DNA from: Cyanobacteria bacterium UBA791
Lineage (GTDB): Bacteria > Cyanobacteriota > Vampirovibrionia > Gastranaerophilales > Gastranaerophilaceae
Assembly: GCA_002297005.1 (NCBI GenBank)
Contig: DBIX01000021.1
Span: forward strand, 1-41,633
Direction: 5' to 3'
DNA: 41,633 nucleotides
The first letter of the stretch is position 1; each line of letters opens with the position of its first letter. The translations under genes and the position numbers were made by a program. The notes under the pieces are model-generated. The model saw only the letters and a list, made by a program, of their open reading frames with translations. It had not been told where the DNA came from and ran no database searches. This document shows positions 7,719 to 16,305 of this stretch, one piece after another.

Positions 7719-8060
7719 ATATAATTCCCCGTTTTCCTATGTTTCTGAGTGTGTGTTTAAAGTTTATTAAATCTTTGTTCTTTTAATATCCCTTACATTA
7801 ATATAAAAACAATCTCAAATTCATGATTGACAAATGTTTTAGGCATATTTTAAACAAAATCGCTAGAACTCACTAAATTCAACAAAAAATCTATCGTTAC
7901 AAAACTTAATAAATCGTCAAAACACCATGTTCATCATGGTTTTGGAGTTAAATTTTCACAAAATAAGGGTGAAATTTTGTACAAAATTTCACCCTTTTGA
8001 AACTTAATAAAAAGGGACAATAATTGTCCCCTAGAAAATGGAGTTTAACATTACACCTTA
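7719..8060. other. 342-bp intergenic region with tandem hairpins
   Basis: No ORF is supported. From left to right it holds the AT-rich upstream region of the annexin-like gene, a small hairpin ACCATG-TTCAT-CATGGT (about 7924-7940), a 32-nt perfect palindrome (about 7965-7996) and a terminator hairpin (8014-8030). On the minus strand the last two lie directly downstream of the rod/hook gene. I see no promoter good enough to name. Confidence 0.6.
8006..8030 (-). terminator. Intrinsic terminator of the fliJ-fliK-rod gene run
   Basis: On the minus strand GGGACAAT and ATTGTCCC (8014-8021 and 8023-8030) pair and are followed by TTTTTATT. It lies about 30 nt after the stop of the rod/hook gene. A second palindrome at 7965-7996 could act as a backup. 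Confidence 0.85.
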
Positions 8061-8900
8061 CTATGAACCACCAACTAATCTTAATGCTTCTTGTAGTAGT
8101 TCCTTGTTTGAAGAAATCAATTTGTTTGCCAATTCCATTTGAACTTTTGCTAATTGGAAACTGTTGATATTATCTTTGAAACCAGCATTTGAAAGTTCTA
8201 TCAAGCCTGAACGAACTTCTGCTCTACCCATTACAGGTCTGCCAGATTCTGGAGTTTCGATGTATTGATTATCCTTGATTTCATACAAACCGTTTTTATT
8301 ATGGAAGCTTGCTTGTGCGACTTTGTACAAAGGAACTTTTCTTTTACCGCCATCAGCTTTACCATAAATTGTACCGTCTTCTTTAATTTCGTAATCATCA
8401 TATTTACCTAGGTATTTACCATTGTTAGGATCAATCCACAACTTGATGTTTGTTGTTGGTAAATCCATAGCACCACCTTTTAAAGTAGTTTCTTGGTAAA
8501 CATCGTTTTTCACAGCTTTTGTACCAGCCATGATTTCGCCTTTATCATTCAAGATGTAACCTTGAACATTCAAGCCATCTTTTGTTTTAAATGCACCTTC
8601 TGCGTCGAAATCAAATTCACCGTGTCTTGTGTAAACAGTTTTGCCGTCTTCACCTTTCACCATGAAGAAACCTTCGCCCTCTAAGAACAAGTTAGCATTA
8701 CCAGTCCCTGGAGTTGATTTACCTTGGCTGAAGTTTACGCTCGAATTATCAAGTACAGAGCCATTTAAAAATGTTTGAAAGCTAATTTTCTTTTCTTTAT
8801 ACCCAGGAGTATAGATATTAGCTAAGTTTTCTGTAATTGCTCCCATCCAGTTGTTTGTTGCCTTTTGAGCATTTAGGGCAATCATAAATGAATCGTTCAT
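8061..8900 (-). CDS. Flagellar rod/hook protein (FlgE/FlgF/FlgG family)
   Basis: 279-residue axial protein of the rod or hook. The N-terminus has the family pattern ALNAQKATNNWMGAITENLA then TPGYKEKK. The middle has FLEGEGFFMV and YTRHGEFDFDAEGAFKTKDG, and the C-terminus has the heptad-like FKDNINSFQLAKVQMELANK. The length fits FlgF or FlgG (about 250-270) better than a full hook protein FlgE (over 400), although its place after fliK-like is where flgD-flgE usually lie. Which rod/hook member it is cannot be settled by eye. It starts three bases after the preceding fliK-like stop, so the two are coupled. Confidence 0.85.
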   Translation of the reverse strand: MNDSFMIALNAQKATNNWMGAITENLANIYTPGYKEKKISFQTFLNGSVLDNSSVNFSQGKSTPGTGNANLFLEGEGFFMVKGEDGKTVYTRHGEFDFDAEGAFKTKDGLNVQGYILNDKGEIMAGTKAVKNDVYQETTLKGGAMDLPTTNIKLWIDPNNGKYLGKYDDYEIKEDGTIYGKADGGKRKVPLYKVAQASFHNKNGLYEIKDNQYIETPESGRPVMGRAEVRSGLIELSNAGFKDNINSFQLAKVQMELANKLISSNKELLQEALRLVGGS

Positions 8901-8903
8901 TCT

Positions 8904-11732
8904 CTATTCTCCTCTTCTTCTTCTCTCTCTATTTTGTCTACCACCATTTGATTGGCGATAGTTCAAATCCTTGTAATCGATATTTTCATCATTGAATTTT
9001 TGGCGAAGCATTGGCAATTGAGTTCTTAAGAATTGTTCAACTGCTTTATCTCCTGGTAAAAATTCTGCTGAAATTTTACCCTCTCTATCTATTTTTATAA
9101 TGACAGAAATGTTTTTGTCAAAATCTATTCTGAAAGGTTTATTTGTTTTTGCAGCTTCACCAATCATATCTGCTAAAGCTTTTGAAACTCTTGTTGTTTG
9201 TTGAGTTTCGTCAGCTTTTTGCAAATCTTGTAAGATTTGAGTTGCAGTATCAGTAACTGTTTGACCAGTTTCTTGATTATTTTTAACTAATTCAATAAAG
9301 AAATTTGCGTCTTGTTCAGTCATTTTTAATTGTTTTGTTTCAACTTTCTTTGGTTGAACTTTTTGAACATCAAGAGTTTTTAAATCTTTTTGAATAGCTT
9401 TTGCTTCTTGAGCTGTTTCTACAATTGAAGCTAAGTCATCTATTTCTGCAATTCTTTCATTAATTACATTTTTAACATCTTCTGTTGCAGCAAGGTTTTG
9501 AGCCTTATTTAAATTGTAGTAATTTTTAATTTCTTCTGTTAAAAGAGTATTGTCATCAATCATTGAAACATCTTTTGATTTCAACGATTCAACAGTATCT
9601 TCAGCCATTATTTCAGTTAAGAATTTGTTTAATTCTTCTAACGGTTGTTTCTTTTCAGGTTCAATAGCTGTTCTTTCCATTTGAACAGGTGTTCCTACCT
9701 TAACTTCAGGTTTTTGTTCAGTTTTTTGAACAGGTTTACGAAGTTGTTCTGGAATTACTTCTTCCATTGCAGGAATTTTCTTTGTTAAATCAACTTCTTC
9801 ACTCAAAATTTGATTTAACATTTTATTTTCTATAAGTGTTTCTTCAACTTTTGATTGAATATTTTTAACTTGCTTTTCTGGTTGAAGTATAGATTTTTTA
9901 TTTTCAACCTCGACAGGTTTAACTTCTGGTTTTACTTGATGAGATTGTAAAACAGTTGTTTTGTTTTCAACTGGTTTTTCCAATTCAACAGATTTATTTA
10001 CAGATTTTTGTAAATTTTCAACTTGTTTATTTTCTATTGATTTAACCATTTCAACGTGTTTATTTTGTTGAAGATTTTTAATTTCAGGTTTAACTAATTC
10101 AACCTCATGATTTTGTTTAGGTTGAAGTTCTTTATTATCAACATTTTTAGGTTGAAGTTGTTGAGTTTTAATATTGTTAATCTTGTTATCACTTACTTGT
10201 TCAACTTCTTCAACTGGATTATCAAATTTTGCTTGTTCTTTTATTGCATTCAAAATTTCGATTTGAGGTTTTAGTTGTTCTTTAACGACTTCTGGCTCAA
10301 AATCGTCAACTGTTAATTTAACATCATCAGATTTGTTAGAAAAATCTGTATTGTTTTTAATCACAGTATCATTTGAAACAAAGTTATCTGTTTTTGGTAA
10401 AATATCAACTTTATCTTTTTTGATAACGTTATTAACAATATTTGTAAAATCTTTCATTGATAAAACTTCATTTTTAGTTTCAGCTTTATTTTGAGCATTT
10501 TGAATATTGTTTATAATTTTATTAATAACTTTTTTATCTTGAATTGGCTGAAAATCTTTATTTCCAGCTTTCATAAAGTCGTTAATAAAATCTTTCTTTT
10601 CTGTAAAATTAAGGTCTTTGAAATCCTTGATTTTAGTTTCAAAAATCAATTCATTTTTTACAGTATTATTTGTATTATTTGTAATTTTTGTATCAGAAAC
10701 TTTATCCATTTTCTTTGTATGGATAAGGTTTTTCAATTCTTCTTTTGACAAATTCTTTATAATATTTAAGTCACTTACGTTTTCTGATTTTTTATCAGAA
10801 TTTTGAACAGGTAAAACATCTTTTTGAACAACATTTTTCAAATGTGTTTTTTTATTATCGTCAAATTTATCATTTTTCATAGAAAAATCTTTATTTGAAG
10901 TTTCCATTTGAGATAATTGTTTTACAGGTTTTTTAATATCATTAATATTTCTAATATCTTTTTCTAATAAATCAGCAACGTCTGATTTTTGAGATTTTTT
11001 ATCCTCAATTTCAGTATTGTTTTTAGGTTGAATTAACGTTTCTTCTTTATTTTCAACCACTAAATCTGCCTTTGGGTGAGCCAAAGTTTCTTTTTTATTT
11101 TCAACTTTTTCAGACAAATCAATTTTATCTTCTAAAATATTTTCAGATTTATCTTTTTTAGAAGTTTTTGGTAATTCATTGAAAGTTTGAAGAGTTTCTT
11201 CTAATTCAGCAAAACCAGTATTTTTACCAATTTCGTTATCGTTGTTTTTGTTATTTTCAGGCAAAATCGCAACAAATTCTTCAAGTGTAGCCTTTGGTTC
11301 GGTTTTTAAAATTTCTTCCTCTGGTAAAATTTCTTCCATTACCATTTTAGGAACTTCTTGATTATTTTTGTTGTTATTTTTGACTGATTTATCTTCAGGT
11401 TGAATTAACGTTTCAGCCTTGTATTCAACGTTATCTTTTTTTGTATTTTTCTCTGTTTTTTCGTTTTCTTGATTTTTTGCAACATACATTATATTTGATT
11501 TGCAAAAATCATCAATTTTTTTAGAAGGAGTTTCTTCTTTATTTTCAACTTGAACAGCATCAGAAACTTCGACACTCTTTTTAGTATCAAGAGTATCTTT
11601 CATTGAATTAACCATATCTAAATCTTTTAGTCCGTCAACAAATGTTGTATCACCTGTTTTTACAGGTGTTTGTGTAGACATCTGATTTATATTATTAGTT
11701 TCATTCAAGGATTGATTTTGCTTAATTTTCAT
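8904..11732 (-). CDS. fliK: Very long FliK-like hook-length control protein
   Basis: The last 100 residues match the FliK C-terminal substrate-switch domain pattern (FRIDFDKNISVIIKIDREGK, then ISAEFLPGDKAVEQFLRTQLPMLR). The other roughly 800 residues are low complexity, rich in Lys, Asn, Glu, Val and Gln, with recurring ETLIQP-type and VENK-type segments, consistent with the extended ruler part of FliK, but far longer than the usual 350-500 residues. The ORF is open back to a TTG at 11747. I chose ATG 11732 because GAGAGAG lies just upstream and it leaves only an 11-bp overlap with fliJ. Position between fliJ and a rod/hook gene supports the call. Confidence 0.8.
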   Translation of the reverse strand: MKIKQNQSLNETNNINQMSTQTPVKTGDTTFVDGLKDLDMVNSMKDTLDTKKSVEVSDAVQVENKEETPSKKIDDFCKSNIMYVAKNQENEKTEKNTKKDNVEYKAETLIQPEDKSVKNNNKNNQEVPKMVMEEILPEEEILKTEPKATLEEFVAILPENNKNNDNEIGKNTGFAELEETLQTFNELPKTSKKDKSENILEDKIDLSEKVENKKETLAHPKADLVVENKEETLIQPKNNTEIEDKKSQKSDVADLLEKDIRNINDIKKPVKQLSQMETSNKDFSMKNDKFDDNKKTHLKNVVQKDVLPVQNSDKKSENVSDLNIIKNLSKEELKNLIHTKKMDKVSDTKITNNTNNTVKNELIFETKIKDFKDLNFTEKKDFINDFMKAGNKDFQPIQDKKVINKIINNIQNAQNKAETKNEVLSMKDFTNIVNNVIKKDKVDILPKTDNFVSNDTVIKNNTDFSNKSDDVKLTVDDFEPEVVKEQLKPQIEILNAIKEQAKFDNPVEEVEQVSDNKINNIKTQQLQPKNVDNKELQPKQNHEVELVKPEIKNLQQNKHVEMVKSIENKQVENLQKSVNKSVELEKPVENKTTVLQSHQVKPEVKPVEVENKKSILQPEKQVKNIQSKVEETLIENKMLNQILSEEVDLTKKIPAMEEVIPEQLRKPVQKTEQKPEVKVGTPVQMERTAIEPEKKQPLEELNKFLTEIMAEDTVESLKSKDVSMIDDNTLLTEEIKNYYNLNKAQNLAATEDVKNVINERIAEIDDLASIVETAQEAKAIQKDLKTLDVQKVQPKKVETKQLKMTEQDANFFIELVKNNQETGQTVTDTATQILQDLQKADETQQTTRVSKALADMIGEAAKTNKPFRIDFDKNISVIIKIDREGKISAEFLPGDKAVEQFLRTQLPMLRQKFNDENIDYKDLNYRQSNGGRQNRERRRRGE

Positions 11733-12213
11733 TTTGCTCTCTCTCAAGTCTTTTCAGTAATTCTTCTTCCTCATCGGAAATTTTTTCTTGCGTTTGCTGG
11801 AAGTATCTTTGAACACCCAGTTCTGAATAATTTTTTAATTCCGCTGCTTTTTCTTCTTTTAAGAATTCTTCTTTATTCTTTTCCTTATGTTTTTCAAGTA
11901 CCTTTACTGCTTGTTCAAGTTCTACCAGCTTCATCATCTCTTGTTTTAAAATTGCTTCTTTTTCTTGACGAACAAGTTCTAACTGGTCACCCTTGTCCCA
12001 CAAGTGGTGCAGATACTTATCATAAGCTTCCATCATTGTATAATCACAATGACGCATATTTTGTTTTGTACCCTCAATTTCTGCAAGATTTCTTCGAATG
12101 TCCTCTTCCGCCTGATACAAAGCTGACTGTGCTTTCTGTACCTCTAAAAGTTGTGCTTCCTTCTTTCTTATCCTGAAATCAAGAATTTTCTGTAGTCTGT
12201 AAACAAAAGGCAT
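11722..12213 (-). CDS. fliJ: Flagellar export chaperone FliJ
   Basis: 163-residue, almost wholly coiled-coil protein starting PFVYRLQKILDFRIRKKEAQ, the typical FliJ opening. FliJ is the central stalk of the export ATPase complex and escorts export chaperones. Length is close to the usual 140-150. Its stop overlaps the fliK-like start by 11 bp. It is the first gene of the minus-strand run fliJ - fliK - rod/hook. AGAGAG precedes the ATG. The upstream 100 bp are very AT-rich, without a promoter I would name. Confidence 0.88.
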   Translation of the reverse strand: MPFVYRLQKILDFRIRKKEAQLLEVQKAQSALYQAEEDIRRNLAEIEGTKQNMRHCDYTMMEAYDKYLHHLWDKGDQLELVRQEKEAILKQEMMKLVELEQAVKVLEKHKEKNKEEFLKEEKAAELKNYSELGVQRYFQQTQEKISDEEEELLKRLEREQNEN

Positions 12214-12325
12214 ACTCTCTATACACTTTCATATTTATATTATGAGGTATGTTCTGTAATTGTTACTCATCCATTTGTATGATTATTTTTTAATGATTTT
12301 TTAAAATAAGTCAAAACATGTATAG

Positions 12326-12362
12326 AAAAAGACTAAACCCTTTTTCTGAGTTTAGTCTTTTT
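12326..12362 (-). terminator. Intrinsic terminator downstream of the 5'-nucleotidase-like gene
   Basis: AAAAAGACTAAAC (12326-12338) pairs perfectly with GTTTAGTCTTTTT (12350-12362) around an 11-nt loop. T-runs lie on both flanks, so it can work in either direction. It separates the phosphohydrolase gene from fliJ. Confidence 0.9.
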
Positions 12363-12389
12363 CTCTATTTTAATAATTTTTGGTTTTTA

Positions 12390-13910
12390 TTAGTCTACGA
12401 TTTTAATTCTGTTTTGGTTTTTGATTTCGATTTCTTTACCTTCATTTTGAAGTTTTTTAATGTATTCAGCAACCATATAATCTTTATCTTCTTCAAATAC
12501 AGCTTCTGCTTTGTCTAAAGATTTTAACATTGTGAAACCATCTCTACCGTTTGCATAGTATGTATCCATTGCAACTTTGAAAGTTTTGTCTTCGCTTGGG
12601 TTGTTGATGTCTAATTTTGTTACGTTACCATCTTTACCTACAACTTCTGCTGATAACAATTCACCTTTTTTGTTGATTTCGTAGTTCATACCAGAAACTT
12701 GTAAGATACCAGGTTTTGTACCAGGAGAAACTAATGAATGAGCACCGAATTTTAATGCATCAACGATTGTTTTTTCGCTTAATGGGATTAAAGCCATACC
12801 GTTTTTGAATGGAACGATGCTTGAGATTTCTCTTGTAGTGATTTCGCCTTGTTCGAATGTGTTTCTTAAGTTTGCTGAACCTAATAGTGTTATGTCTGCC
12901 CCTGTGAAATCTCTCATTGCATCTGCAACGAAGTCAGCGTGTGGGTTTTCGCTTGCAATTCTGTTTTCTGGTTCTGGGCATGATGCTTTGATTGTACCAA
13001 CTTTTTCAGGTTTGCCTAAGCATTTTTCTGAGAAGAACTTCATAATTAAGTTTCTTCTGAAGTTTTTAGTTGGTGTTACATTGTTTTGAACTTTTGTAAT
13101 AACGCCATCAGCATCAAATTCTAAGTTTAAAACACCAATGTTATCAGCATCTTTACCTGCTTGTGTAATAACTACAGGGTTGCCATCTTTACCATAGAAT
13201 AGGTTTTCACCTTCTTTTACGTCTTTGATTAATTCGTGAGAGTGACCGCCTAAGATAACGTCAATACCTGATGTTTCTTGAGCTAATCTTTTTTCGTTTG
13301 CATTACCTGAGTGAGATAATACGATAATTTTGTTTACGCCTTGTTCTTGTAATCTATCAACTTCAGCTTGTACATCTTTAATTGTTTGGTCAAAATCATC
13401 CATTTTTAAATCTTTGTAGTTGTCAGGTTTTGACATTCTTGTAAATAAATCAGGTGGCATTAAACCGATAATACCATATTTTTGACCATCTTCTTTTGTT
13501 TCGATGTATGATTTTTCAATTCTTGATTTCATTGGGTTTGTAGCATCAATTTTAGCGTTCAAACCTAACATTTTATAAGCTTTGTCTTTTGTTAATTCAT
13601 ATAATGTTTTAGGATCAGAGTCACATTCATGGTTACCAACTGCTGTAGCTGTAATACCGATTAAATCCATAAATTTAGCAGCGATTTTGTTAGGTTTTTT
13701 GTTTTCACCTAATAAAATATCGCCTGAAGATAATTTTAATTTGTTAACACCATTTGATGGAATAAATTCATCAAATACTTTAGATGCATTATAAACTTTT
13801 TCCATTTTCATGTTTTGACCGTGTAAGTCATTAATATAAAAAATACTTGTTTTAGTTGCTTTATTAGCTTTTGGAACTGATGTATTTGAAACTGAAATTG
13901 GATTAATCAT
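12390..13910 (-). CDS. 5'-nucleotidase/UshA-family metallophosphohydrolase without signal peptide
   Basis: 506 residues. The N-terminal metallophosphatase domain shows the two-metal motifs: NDLHGQ near residue 28, SGD near 62, GNHECD near 93, LSHSGN near 198 and GGHSHE near 219. The C-terminal 5'-nucleotidase substrate domain starts near 300 (NPHADFVADAMRDFTGADIT, then NLRNTFEQGEI and VPFKNGM). Family members are usually exported and hydrolyse nucleotides or UDP-sugars, but here the N-terminus (MINPISVSNTSVPKANKATK) is not a signal peptide, so cytoplasmic action or an unconventional route is possible. It stands alone, with its own terminator. Confidence 0.88.
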   Translation of the reverse strand: MINPISVSNTSVPKANKATKTSIFYINDLHGQNMKMEKVYNASKVFDEFIPSNGVNKLKLSSGDILLGENKKPNKIAAKFMDLIGITATAVGNHECDSDPKTLYELTKDKAYKMLGLNAKIDATNPMKSRIEKSYIETKEDGQKYGIIGLMPPDLFTRMSKPDNYKDLKMDDFDQTIKDVQAEVDRLQEQGVNKIIVLSHSGNANEKRLAQETSGIDVILGGHSHELIKDVKEGENLFYGKDGNPVVITQAGKDADNIGVLNLEFDADGVITKVQNNVTPTKNFRRNLIMKFFSEKCLGKPEKVGTIKASCPEPENRIASENPHADFVADAMRDFTGADITLLGSANLRNTFEQGEITTREISSIVPFKNGMALIPLSEKTIVDALKFGAHSLVSPGTKPGILQVSGMNYEINKKGELLSAEVVGKDGNVTKLDINNPSEDKTFKVAMDTYYANGRDGFTMLKSLDKAEAVFEEDKDYMVAEYIKKLQNEGKEIEIKNQNRIKIVD

Positions 13911-13988
13911 TATGCCTACCTAAACTACTAACATGTATTTAAAGGCATCTAAAGAAATTTTATTGATAGTTTTTGTTCGTCATGTTAC

Positions 13989-14005
13989 AAAATTGTTACA
14001 ATTTT
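13989..14005. promoter_or_regulatory. 17-bp palindrome upstream of the phosphohydrolase gene
   Basis: AAAATTGT-T-ACAATTTT is a perfect inverted repeat in the 111-bp gap between ruvA and the phosphohydrolase gene. A TTGACA hexamer on the minus strand lies just before it (14013-14018), without a good -10. It could be an operator; binding by a regulator is inference. Confidence 0.35.
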
Positions 14006-14021
14006 CCAATCATGTCAAACG

Positions 14022-14618
14022 CTATTCAGACAACACTTTTAGGATTTCTCTTAAAAGGTCTTCTGAAGATTTAAAGTTACAATTCATATTATTAACTATC
14101 TCTTTTGCCTTGTTAATCTCTTCAGTTGTATATTGCAAAGATAAAAGCATGTTCTTAACCTCTGTAAACATGTCGTCGTCTGCTTCTTCAGGTTCTAGTT
14201 CAACATTTATAAATTTATCTCTTAATTCTAAAATAATTTTTTGTGCCAATTTTGAACCAACACCTTTTGCCTGTGTTAATTCTTTTTCTTTTTCTTGTAC
14301 AACACAATTTATAAGAGTCTTAAGTTCAAATTGGTTTAAAATATTCAAAGCCATTTTTGGACCAACGCCGGAAACTTGCACTAAAATATTGAACAAATTT
14401 CTAACTTCTTTTTCCAAAAATCCGCACAAGGACATGCTGTCTTCTCTATGCAAAAGAACTGTATACATCTTTGCGTCACCTTGATTAACGTCAATTTTGT
14501 CATAATCTTTTTTCATAACGTCGATTAAATATCCAACACCATTTACATCGATTACAACGTAATGACCCTTTTTATCAAAATATTTATCGGCTAATTCACC
14601 TTTTATATATTCGTACAT
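14022..14618 (-). CDS. ruvA: Holliday junction DNA helicase subunit RuvA
   Basis: 198 residues, standard for RuvA, which tetramerises on four-way junctions and loads the RuvB motor. Domain I is an OB fold (MYEYIKGEL to VLLHRED). Domain II has two helix-hairpin-helix motifs (VSGVGPKMALNIL near 83 and AKGVGSKLAQKIILELRDKF near 117). Domain III (about 150-198) is the flexible RuvB-binding tail. It follows ilvD by 12 bp and is last in the rsmH-to-ruvA run; ruvB and ruvC are not in the window. Confidence 0.95.
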   Translation of the reverse strand: MYEYIKGELADKYFDKKGHYVVIDVNGVGYLIDVMKKDYDKIDVNQGDAKMYTVLLHREDSMSLCGFLEKEVRNLFNILVQVSGVGPKMALNILNQFELKTLINCVVQEKEKELTQAKGVGSKLAQKIILELRDKFINVELEPEEADDDMFTEVKNMLLSLQYTTEEINKAKEIVNNMNCNFKSSEDLLREILKVLSE

Positions 14619-14630
14619 AATTTCACCGTC

Positions 14631-16289
14631 TTAGCCTGATATAGCACCCAAATTTGCACTCTTAACGCTCTTTGCATATTTTGCTAAATAGCCTTTTGTT
14701 TCTTTTGGTGCAGGCATTACAAAGTTCTTTCTACGTCTTTCAATTTCTTCTTCATCAACGCATAAAGTTAATTCCTTTGTATTGATATTAATTCTAATCT
14801 TATCACCGTCTTCAATTAAACCAATCAAACCACCTTGACTAGCTTCTGGGCAAATATGACCAATGCAAAGACCCCTTGTACCACCTGAAAATCTTCCGTC
14901 TGTAATCAAGGCAACTGATTTACCTAAGCCTTTACCAACAATCAAAGAAGTTGGTGCAAGCATTTCTCTCATGCCAGGACCACCTTGAGGACCTTCATAA
15001 CGGATTACAACAACATCACCTGCTTTGATTTCATCTTTTTGAATAGCTTCTGTTGCTGCCTCTTCTGAGTCATAACATTTAGCCTTGCCCTCAAATTCGA
15101 AACATGATTCATCCACGCCTGAAACTTTAATTACACAACCCTCAGGTGATAAATTACCATATAAAACACCTAATCCAGCACTTTGAGTAAGAGGTTTATC
15201 GAAAGGTTTTACAACTTCCTCATTAACCCATGCTTTTTCAGCAATTTCTTCAACTGACATACCTAAAACATTCTTTGTATTTTTAAATTCTGGACAATGT
15301 TTATAAAGAGTTTTTATAGCACCTGAAATACCACCAGCATTATGAAAATCTGTCATTGTATATGTTCCTGATGGGTCTAATTTGATAAGTTGATGAACTT
15401 TATTGCTCAACTCTTCAAAATCTTTCAAGCCCAAATCAATTTCACCAGCAGCTGCAATACCTAGCAAGTGCAAAGTAGAATTTGTTGAACCACCTAATGC
15501 TAAATCCATAATAATAGCGTTTCTTAAAGAATCTTTTGTTACAATATCCAATGGTTTAACATCATTTTTTACCATATCAACAATAGCCATACCGCTTTCA
15601 AAAGCTATTTGACGTTTTCTTGCTGAAACAGTACTTGTCGTAGCACAATTTGGTAAGCTCATACCCATTGTTTCAACTAAACATGCCATTGTATTTGCAG
15701 TATACAAGCCCTGACAAGAACCAGCAGATGGACAAGATTCTTCTTCCATTTCTTGAAGTCTTTCCTCTGTGATTTCGCCATTCATATATCTACCGATAGC
15801 TTCAAACGTACCTTTAATCATTGAAAGTTTCTCGCATTTACAATTACCGTCCAACATAGGACCTGCAGTAACAATAATTGTAGGAATGTTTAATCTCAAG
15901 GCTGCAATCAACATACCTGGAGTAATTTTGTCGCAGTTAGTTAGTAAAACTAAACCGTCTAATTGGTGAGCAGATGCCATTGTTTCTACGCAATCTGCAA
16001 TCAAATCTCTTGATGGTAAAGAATATTTCATACCGCTATGCCCCATAGCAATACCGTCACATACGGCTGGAGTACCAAAAATAAAAGCTTGACCACCGCC
16101 AGAGTGAATACCCTTTTCGATTTGTCTTTCCAAATCTCTCATCATTACGTGACCTGCAACCAAATCAGTAAACGAACTTGCTATACCTATAAAAGGTCTA
16201 TCCATAGCTTTTTTACTTACGCCTGTTGCGTATAACAAACTTCTATGTGGTGTTCTTTCTATACCTTTTTTTATTTTATCACTATTCAT
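14631..16289 (-). CDS. ilvD: Dihydroxy-acid dehydratase IlvD
   Basis: Fe-S enzyme that dehydrates 2,3-dihydroxy acids in valine, isoleucine and leucine synthesis. The 552 residues show LLTNCDKITPG (Cys119), CPSAGSCQGLYTANTMACL (Cys192) and the C-terminal GGPGMREML and GRFSGGTRGLCIGH blocks. At the first cluster site, where many homologues have a PCN-type Cys, this protein reads LVAGHVM, resembling the PGH variant seen in some other lineages. Length is normal. AGGAGA lies 9 nt before the ATG. No other branched-chain pathway gene is nearby. Confidence 0.95.
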   Translation of the reverse strand: MNSDKIKKGIERTPHRSLLYATGVSKKAMDRPFIGIASSFTDLVAGHVMMRDLERQIEKGIHSGGGQAFIFGTPAVCDGIAMGHSGMKYSLPSRDLIADCVETMASAHQLDGLVLLTNCDKITPGMLIAALRLNIPTIIVTAGPMLDGNCKCEKLSMIKGTFEAIGRYMNGEITEERLQEMEEESCPSAGSCQGLYTANTMACLVETMGMSLPNCATTSTVSARKRQIAFESGMAIVDMVKNDVKPLDIVTKDSLRNAIIMDLALGGSTNSTLHLLGIAAAGEIDLGLKDFEELSNKVHQLIKLDPSGTYTMTDFHNAGGISGAIKTLYKHCPEFKNTKNVLGMSVEEIAEKAWVNEEVVKPFDKPLTQSAGLGVLYGNLSPEGCVIKVSGVDESCFEFEGKAKCYDSEEAATEAIQKDEIKAGDVVVIRYEGPQGGPGMREMLAPTSLIVGKGLGKSVALITDGRFSGGTRGLCIGHICPEASQGGLIGLIEDGDKIRININTKELTLCVDEEEIERRRKNFVMPAPKETKGYLAKYAKSVKSANLGAISG

Positions 16290-16305
16290 TATAAATATCT
16301 CCTAT

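Noticed and set aside
11733..11747. TTG 11747 as the start of the fliK-like gene
   Set aside because: ATG 11732 has a purine-rich site just upstream and a shorter overlap with fliJ.
14584..14591. GCCGATAA on the minus strand inside ruvA
   Set aside because: It encodes the Ala-Asp-Lys of the ruvA N-terminus and no TAAA lies at the right distance upstream.
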